64,000 bases of DNA from JANRKF01 sp964518725 (lineage in GTDB: Bacteria; Pseudomonadota; Alphaproteobacteria; Rickettsiales; SXRF01): positions 1 through 64,000 of the forward strand of contig CAZFKP010000007.1 of the NCBI GenBank assembly GCA_964518725.1, written 5' to 3'. This document shows, piece after piece, positions 59,958 through 64,000 of the stretch; the stretch's first letter is position 1, and each line of letters opens with the position of its first letter. A program made the position numbers and the translations under genes. The notes under the pieces are model-generated. The model was not told the origin of the DNA and did no database searches. It worked only from the letters and a program-made list of their open reading frames with translations.

Positions 59958-60464
59958 ATGCAGCCTTACGAGCCCATGCCTTTCGTGGTTTCAATTCCGG
60001 CGGTGTTTGATACACCGTGGAAGCGCGATTATATTTTAGGTAAAGCAACCGAATTCTGGGGTACTATGGCGAACTGGCAAGTAGAACGCAAAAATCCCGA
60101 TTCACCACCGCTTTCTAGTGAAGTAAAGTCCGTTCTTGTGCAGGGTCTGGTTGATCTGGTTGCCGCAGAGATGGAAACCGAAGATGATGGAATCAAGAGA
60201 ATCATCCATCGCTACAGAGGAAACCGGCGGGCTTTCAGGCGAACCGACACGATGCCTTCGGGAATGGCCGAGATATTTACCGCCGCCGCCGCCTCATTAC
60301 TCCATGATCGGATACAGGCGACGGAGCAGCTGCAAGCTTATGCAGACGACAAAGGAGAGGTTGCATACAAGCTGATGGGATCCGTTATTGGTCAGGCCTT
60401 GAATATTGGGATCCAGATAGGCATAAACCGCGAAGTTCCCGAACAGTTCTTCACCACCCGCTAA
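59958..60464 (+). CDS. Hypothetical protein, 168 aa
   Basis: Not recognised. A soluble, largely helical protein with no signal peptide. The middle is strongly charged (AEMETEDDGIKRIIHRYRGNRRAFRR, split) and the end is hydrophobic (KLMGSVIGQALNIGIQIGI), perhaps one amphipathic or membrane-contacting helix. It may be cotranscribed with the enoyl-CoA hydratase gene (20-base gap). A bidirectional terminator follows directly. Confidence 0.5.
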   Translation: MQPYEPMPFVVSIPAVFDTPWKRDYILGKATEFWGTMANWQVERKNPDSPPLSSEVKSVLVQGLVDLVAAEMETEDDGIKRIIHRYRGNRRAFRRTDTMPSGMAEIFTAAAASLLHDRIQATEQLQAYADDKGEVAYKLMGSVIGQALNIGIQIGINREVPEQFFTTR

Positions 60465-60470
60465 ATAAAA

Positions 60471-60493
60471 AAGGCGCCCGGAGGCGCCTTTTT
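60471..60493. terminator. Bidirectional terminator between the 168-aa gene and cspA copy 1
   Basis: GGCGCC (60473-60478), loop CGGA, GGCGCC (60483-60488), with As before and five Ts after; extended by A-T pairs. Serves both converging genes. Confidence 0.8.
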
Positions 60494-60510
60494 GCGATTT
60501 TCTCTGGCGA

Positions 60511-60717
60511 TCAATCGATGATTTTCAGGTTTACCGCCGAGGTCTTGCCTTTTTCGGTGGCAAGTTCATATTCGATTTTCTGTGCGTCGTTCAGCGTACG
60601 CAGGCCGGCCTTCTGCACGGCGCTCACATGCACGAACACATCGCTTCCGCCGGAATCCGGTTGGATGAAGCCATACCCTTTGGTTGGGTTGAACCATTTC
60701 ACGGTACCAGTAGCCAT
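60511..60717 (-). CDS. Cold-shock protein, CspA family (copy 1)
   Basis: A 68-residue OB-fold nucleic-acid chaperone. RNP1 KGYGFIQP and RNP2 VFVHVSAV are intact, preceded by TGTVKWFNPT. It differs from copy 2 (60945-61151) at only about nine positions, mostly near the C-terminus, so the pair is a recent tandem duplication. AGGAGAG lies 7 bases before the ATG. The promoter at 60850-60877 leaves a leader of about 125 nt, typical of cold-inducible csp genes. Confidence 0.95.
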   Translation of the reverse strand: MATGTVKWFNPTKGYGFIQPDSGGSDVFVHVSAVQKAGLRTLNDAQKIEYELATEKGKTSAVNLKIID

Positions 60718-60849
60718 AAAATTCTCTCCTGTAGATGGCATTTCAGCGCACATCACCATAATGTGAGCCGGAGCATAGTGAGTTGCCCTTGTCAAAACGC
60801 CATCCTCAGTCAGGCTTTTGGTCGCAAGTCGCCTCAAAACTCGCGGGTG

Positions 60850-60877
60850 ATTTTAGCCAAAAAAAATAATTTGTCAA
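60850..60877 (-). promoter_or_regulatory. Sigma-70 promoter of csp copy 1
   Basis: Minus strand perfect -35 TTGACA (60877-60872), 16-base AT-rich spacer, -10 TAAAAT (60855-60850). Its upstream end touches the U-run of the terminator of csp copy 2. Confidence 0.7.
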
Positions 60878-60913
60878 AAAAAACACCCCCGTGCGGAGGC
60901 CGCGCGGGGGTGT
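60875..60913 (-). terminator. Terminator of csp copy 2
   Basis: Minus strand: ACACCCCCG (60913-60905) pairs with CGGGGGTGT (60891-60883), followed by a run of eight Ts. It overlaps the -35 of the next csp promoter by a few bases. Confidence 0.8.
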
Positions 60914-60944
60914 CAGTACCGTCGTAAAGGCGTAACGCCGTTAC

Positions 60945-61151
60945 TTATGCAGCGATTTGCAGGTTCACCGCCGAGGTTTTACCTTTTTCAGAAGCCAGCT
61001 CGTAGCTAACTTTCTGGCCGTCGTTCAGCGTACGCAGGCCGGCTTTTTGCACGGCGCTCACGTGTACAAACACGTCAGAACCACCGCTATCCGGTTGAAT
61101 GAAGCCGAAACCTTTGGTTGGGTTGAACCATTTAACAGTACCAGTAGCCAT
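60945..61151 (-). CDS. Cold-shock protein, CspA family (copy 2)
   Basis: A 68-residue cold-shock domain protein with RNP1 KGFGFIQP and RNP2 VFVHVSAV, nearly identical to copy 1. AAGGAG lies 7 bases before the ATG. It has its own promoter (61301-61329) and a leader of about 145 nt that starts with the same roughly 20-base motif as the copy 1 leader. Both genes presumably melt RNA secondary structure at low temperature; which one responds to cold cannot be told from sequence. Confidence 0.95.
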   Translation of the reverse strand: MATGTVKWFNPTKGFGFIQPDSGGSDVFVHVSAVQKAGLRTLNDGQKVSYELASEKGKTSAVNLQIAA

Positions 61152-61270
61152 ATGAAATCTCCTTAGATGGCGTGACACCCGGCGCTAACACAGAACCGGA
61201 TGGAGCATGCAGAGTGCTCTTGTATTCAAAATGCCATCGTAAGAAATCAGGGAAATCAAAGCTGGTATTT

Positions 61271-61300
61271 GTACGCAAGTCGTCTCAAAACTCGGGGTCA
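61271..61300 (-). promoter_or_regulatory. Conserved csp leader motif (second copy at 60823-60849)
   Basis: Right after the predicted transcription starts, both csp leaders contain CGAGTTTTGAG-(A/G)-CGACTTGCG on the minus strand. The rest of the two leaders is far less similar, so this block is probably a shared cold-shock box-like regulatory element. Confidence 0.6.
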
Positions 61301-61329
61301 GTTCTAGCATAGGCGCGGCCTAGTGTCAA
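61301..61329 (-). promoter_or_regulatory. Sigma-70 promoter of csp copy 2
   Basis: Minus strand perfect -35 TTGACA (61329-61324), 17-base spacer, -10 TAGAAC (61306-61301). The -35 overlaps the stop codon of the SH3-protein gene. Confidence 0.6.
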
Positions 61330-61808
61330 TCGAACACCTCGGGAAGGTAGACCCCCCACAGATAATGCTTCTGAATCCATGCCTTACGCCCCTCCACCTG
61401 TATCCGGCACCAGTCGGGGACACACTCATCCAGGGCGCCGATCACCTCTGGCGCCACCTTAAACAGCGGCTTTGAGCCTTCGCTGGCATCAATATGCATC
61501 ACATGCGCTTCCGCGCCGGTCACCATGGCATAACGTTTTCCGGAAAGCATGGTGTGGTGCACCCAGCCAGTCGTGCCGTCTTCACTGCGGATTTTGCGCC
61601 AGAGGTCGAACTCGTCCACCACCTCAACCGGCATGTGGGCGCGCTTGAACACCCATTGGATCGGGTAGCGCGTGCCGGGGCCGGTGCGGATATTGGTTTC
61701 ATCGGATTTCAGCGAGACAAACCGCGGAATCGGCAGCCCGGACGGATTGTCGGCAAGGGCAGCCCACGAGAGGCTGCATGCGAATAGGAACAGTGCGATG
61801 CGTTGCAT
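61326..61808 (-). CDS. Exported SH3-domain protein
   Basis: A 160-residue protein with a signal peptide (RIALFLFACSLSWAALA, cut near residue 19). Residues 30-95 form a bacterial SH3 domain with the signature NIRTGPGTRYPIQWVF and GWVHHTMLSG; a second, weaker SH3-like unit covers 105-155 with a CVPDWCRIQ pair of cysteines, probably a disulfide. Such proteins bind the cell wall or envelope partners. It is common in alphaproteobacteria as a single gene; the partner is unknown. Confidence 0.83.
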   Translation of the reverse strand: MQRIALFLFACSLSWAALADNPSGLPIPRFVSLKSDETNIRTGPGTRYPIQWVFKRAHMPVEVVDEFDLWRKIRSEDGTTGWVHHTMLSGKRYAMVTGAEAHVMHIDASEGSKPLFKVAPEVIGALDECVPDWCRIQVEGRKAWIQKHYLWGVYLPEVFD

Positions 61809-61876
61809 GGTGCGTCTTTACATCGTATCACCGACAGAATCAACCATCGTCATGCCAGCAGGCGCTAACGCGGCGC

Positions 61877-62896
61877 CTAGTTATGGGCTTTGTCCACCAG
61901 CTTGTTCTTCGCAATCCACGGCATCATGGCGCGTAGTTTGGTGCCCACCGCTTCGATACCGTGCTTGGCTTGTGCCTCACGGATTTTTTCCAGGTTATGA
62001 GCCCCCTGGGTTGCGCGGTCAGCCATGAATTCTTTGGCAAATTTGCCGCTTTGGATATCGGTGAGGATACGCTTCATTTCGGCTTTGGTTTCCTTGGTGA
62101 TGACACGCGGGCCGCTCACATAATCGCCATACTCGGCGGTGTTGGAAATGGAATAGCGCATGTTGGCAAGGCCGCCTTCGTAAATCAGGTCGACGATGAG
62201 CTTCATCTCATGCACGCATTCAAAATAGGCCATTTCATCCGGATAACCGGCTTCAACGAGGGTTTCGAACCCACATTGCATCAGCGCCGTCACGCCGCCG
62301 CACAGCACTGCCTGCTCGCCGAACAGGTCGGTTTCGCATTCGTCTTTAAAGGTGGTCTCGATGATGCCCGAACGCCCGCCGCCAACGCCGCTTGCGTAAG
62401 CGAGTGCCATCTTCAGCGCATTGCCGGACGCATCCTGTCCAATCGCCACGAGGCAAGGCACGCCGCCGCCCTTCTGGTATTCGCCGCGCACCGTATGGCC
62501 GGGGCCTTTCGGTGCCACCATCCATACATCCATATCCGCACGCGGCTTGATGAAGCCGAAATGGTAGTTGAGGCCATGGGCAAATGCGAGGGTTGCGCCC
62601 TGTTTAATGTGGGATTCAATGGCGTTGTAAATTTCTGCCTGATGCTCGTCGGGCGCGAGGATCATCACGATATCGGCATCCTTCACTGCGTCGGCAGGTT
62701 CTTTTACCGTCAGGCCAGCCGCTTGAGCCTTTGCCACGCTTGCCGAGGTTTTACGCAAGCCGACGGTGACATTTTCTACGCCGCTATCTTTCAAGTTCAG
62801 CGCATGCGCGTGCCCCTGCGACCCATATCCGATGATCGTGATGGCTTTATCCTTGATAAGGGAAAAATCAGCGTCTTTATCGTAATAGACTTTCAT
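61877..62896 (-). CDS. ilvC: IlvC, ketol-acid reductoisomerase
   Basis: Second common step of valine, leucine and isoleucine synthesis, NADPH- and Mg-dependent. The 339 residues are a class I enzyme. Start MKVYYDKDADFSLIKDK, Rossmann motif IIGYGSQGHAHALNLKDSG with the NADPH-type loop GLRKTSASVAKA, VMILAPDEHQAEIY, FAHGLNYHFGFI with catalytic His, GPGHTVRGEY, the metal ligands in ETDLFGEQAVLCGG and the C-terminal YSISNTAEYGD. GGAG lies 7 bases before the ATG. No ilvBN is adjacent. Confidence 0.97.
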   Translation of the reverse strand: MKVYYDKDADFSLIKDKAITIIGYGSQGHAHALNLKDSGVENVTVGLRKTSASVAKAQAAGLTVKEPADAVKDADIVMILAPDEHQAEIYNAIESHIKQGATLAFAHGLNYHFGFIKPRADMDVWMVAPKGPGHTVRGEYQKGGGVPCLVAIGQDASGNALKMALAYASGVGGGRSGIIETTFKDECETDLFGEQAVLCGGVTALMQCGFETLVEAGYPDEMAYFECVHEMKLIVDLIYEGGLANMRYSISNTAEYGDYVSGPRVITKETKAEMKRILTDIQSGKFAKEFMADRATQGAHNLEKIREAQAKHGIEAVGTKLRAMMPWIAKNKLVDKAHN

Positions 62897-62967
62897 GGCG
62901 GCTCCGTCGAAAATAGAAAAAGGACGGACTGTTTACAGGCAAAACCCGCTTACGGCAAGAATAAAGC

Positions 62968-63981
62968 TCAGGCGCCCAGAACCGGCGGCGCTGGCTGCGC
63001 GGATGCCATTTTCGCTTGCCACGCCTGAGGCTCCGCCAATGGTGCGGAGGCGGGTGTCTGCGCTTTGGCACCCTCCAATGCTTTGATCCACGGATTGCGT
63101 TGCATTGCTTCCACCTGGGCGGCGAGCTTCTGCTTCACCTCCTCATCCTTGCCGCCCAATACATCCGGACGACCGAGAAAGCTGCCGATATTATCGATCA
63201 GTGCCGCCTGGTCAGATGGGCGTTGCTGGGCGATCATCTCGGCCGCGATGGAAATCACACTCTCATCGGTGCTCGGATCTGACTTTACCCCTTCCCCATG
63301 CCCCTTGGAGGAGATGAGCATGAGCAACTCACCGATCAGGGTAAAGGCAATGAAACCGGCGCGGAATTTGACAGTGCTCAGGGTTTCCTTATCGCCAATC
63401 ATTTTCGCGTGATTATGCTCCTGAATCGTTGAAAGCGTGTGGCAGAGAGTGCTGATCATATAACCGAAGCCTGCAACACGCAGCGGCTTCTCCTGCACCC
63501 ATTCCCACACCGCGTTCAGGCCGGTGGCAGGGGGTGCGTCCGGATCATGCCGCTTCTCTTTCACCAGCGCGCCGATGAGCCCGGAAGTGAGTGTCATGAG
63601 CCCCAGACCAATATCTTTTTTACCCGAAGAGTGAGCCACCTTGTCGGCGTGTGACAAGGTGGCAATGCCGCGTTTTATATTCGGCCCCACACGGTACTTC
63701 CACGCCGAATAGGCGATCAGTGTACCGGCAAGGCTCGTAAAGCTATTGCCAATTTCGCCGGGATAGCTTTGCAGCGTATCGAGCACTCCCTGGAATGTGC
63801 TGCGCTTATTACCCTCCGTGATCACAGGCAGGGTGGTATTCCTGCTCAGATCCAGATGATGGTCTTTCGCATAGGTGGCGAGTTTTTTTGCATGATGCCT
63901 GATTTCTTTCATCGCCTGCGCGTCCGTGCCAAGCAGCCCCATGCTCGCGCTGCCAAGGCCATAGGAAATGCCGGCCAGCAT
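62968..63981 (-). CDS. Hypothetical multi-spanning membrane protein
   Basis: Not recognised. At least 337 residues. About four hydrophobic segments are visible: near residues 78-95 (FTSLAGTLIAYSAW), 123-142 (IGLGLMTLTSGLIGALV), 168-185 (GFGYMISTLCHTL) and 207-225 (FIAFTLIGELLMLI). The last 110 residues are soluble, helical and end in an Ala/Pro-rich tail. The frame stays open to the right window edge, so the true start may be outside; a GGAAG precedes the ATG at 63981, which is therefore possible. It lies 71 bases upstream of ilvC with no obvious functional link. Confidence 0.55.
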   Translation of the reverse strand: MLAGISYGLGSASMGLLGTDAQAMKEIRHHAKKLATYAKDHHLDLSRNTTLPVITEGNKRSTFQGVLDTLQSYPGEIGNSFTSLAGTLIAYSAWKYRVGPNIKRGIATLSHADKVAHSSGKKDIGLGLMTLTSGLIGALVKEKRHDPDAPPATGLNAVWEWVQEKPLRVAGFGYMISTLCHTLSTIQEHNHAKMIGDKETLSTVKFRAGFIAFTLIGELLMLISSKGHGEGVKSDPSTDESVISIAAEMIAQQRPSDQAALIDNIGSFLGRPDVLGGKDEEVKQKLAAQVEAMQRNPWIKALEGAKAQTPASAPLAEPQAWQAKMASAQPAPPVLGA

Positions 63982-64000
63982 ATCTTCCGGTCGCGCCGAC

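Noticed and set aside
61961..63028. 355-codon open frame on the plus strand opposite ilvC
   Set aside because: Complement of the ilvC coding sequence, no protein-like motifs.
1..64000. tRNA, rRNA, CRISPR array, insertion sequence or prophage
   Set aside because: Looked for on both strands; no cloverleaf with T-loop consensus, no regularly spaced repeats, no transposase or integrase found.

Overview
The window is chromosomal DNA of a flagellated, free-living-type alphaproteobacterium. This rests on several clade-restricted features: a circularly permuted two-piece tmRNA gene, FliX, a FlgJ with only its rod-binding domain, a TrcR/DUF1013 regulator, a CBP3-type cytochrome bc1 chaperone, a DksA with a degenerate zinc finger and an HdaA-type DnaA regulator. 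De novo purine synthesis, ilvC, glnA and glnD argue against a strongly reduced parasite. The order cannot be fixed from the window; a deep-branching lineage (Micavibrio-like, Rhodospirillales-like or Rickettsiales-like) is an inference only.

Layout. 1-10.2 kb (minus strand): late flagellar block fliC-flaG-fliD-fliS-fliK, headed by a sigma-28-like promoter. The flagellin is giant (1666 aa) and the cap protein FliD carries a carbohydrate-binding-like insert. 10.3-18.3 kb: a DMT transporter, glnD, then the hdaA / AI-2E permease / DUF2066 / purM / purN neighbourhood. 18.3-27.4 kb (minus): a single long run flgI-flgJ-flgN-flgK-flgL-fliW-TPR methyltransferase-fliB, headed by a sigma-54-like promoter and divergent from fliX; it links hook/filament junction proteins to flagellin handling and probable flagellin methylation. 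27.5-32.6 kb: fliX, dksA, degP, an ALDH7-like dehydrogenase and a Cache-like membrane sensor.

32.9-40 kb: a TolC-MacA-MacB-type tripartite exporter, the split tmRNA gene, thyX and an orphan glutamine-synthetase-like protein. 40-45 kb: motAB, a class I amidotransferase hydrolase, two rRNA-modification enzymes and lpd. 45-48.1 kb (minus): rpsD, a large structured spacer, rpoH, the bc1 chaperone and a frameshifted Nudix gene. 48.2-57.1 kb: proC, ybjN, ubiK, hldD, the divergent oxyR/ahpCD peroxide-defence pair with a visible OxyR operator, an acyltransferase-SGNH protein and glnA. 57.4-64 kb: a prepilin-like protein, trcR, an enoyl-CoA hydratase, two cold-shock genes with matching leaders, an SH3 protein, ilvC and an unidentified membrane protein.

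The most unusual content is the enlarged and decorated flagellar exterior (FliC, FliD, FlgK plus fliB/methyltransferase), the long-tag split tmRNA, the orphan GS-like gene, and a dispersed intergenic element whose two copies share flanks but have different, compensated hairpin stems. No tRNA, rRNA, CRISPR array, insertion sequence or prophage was recognised.
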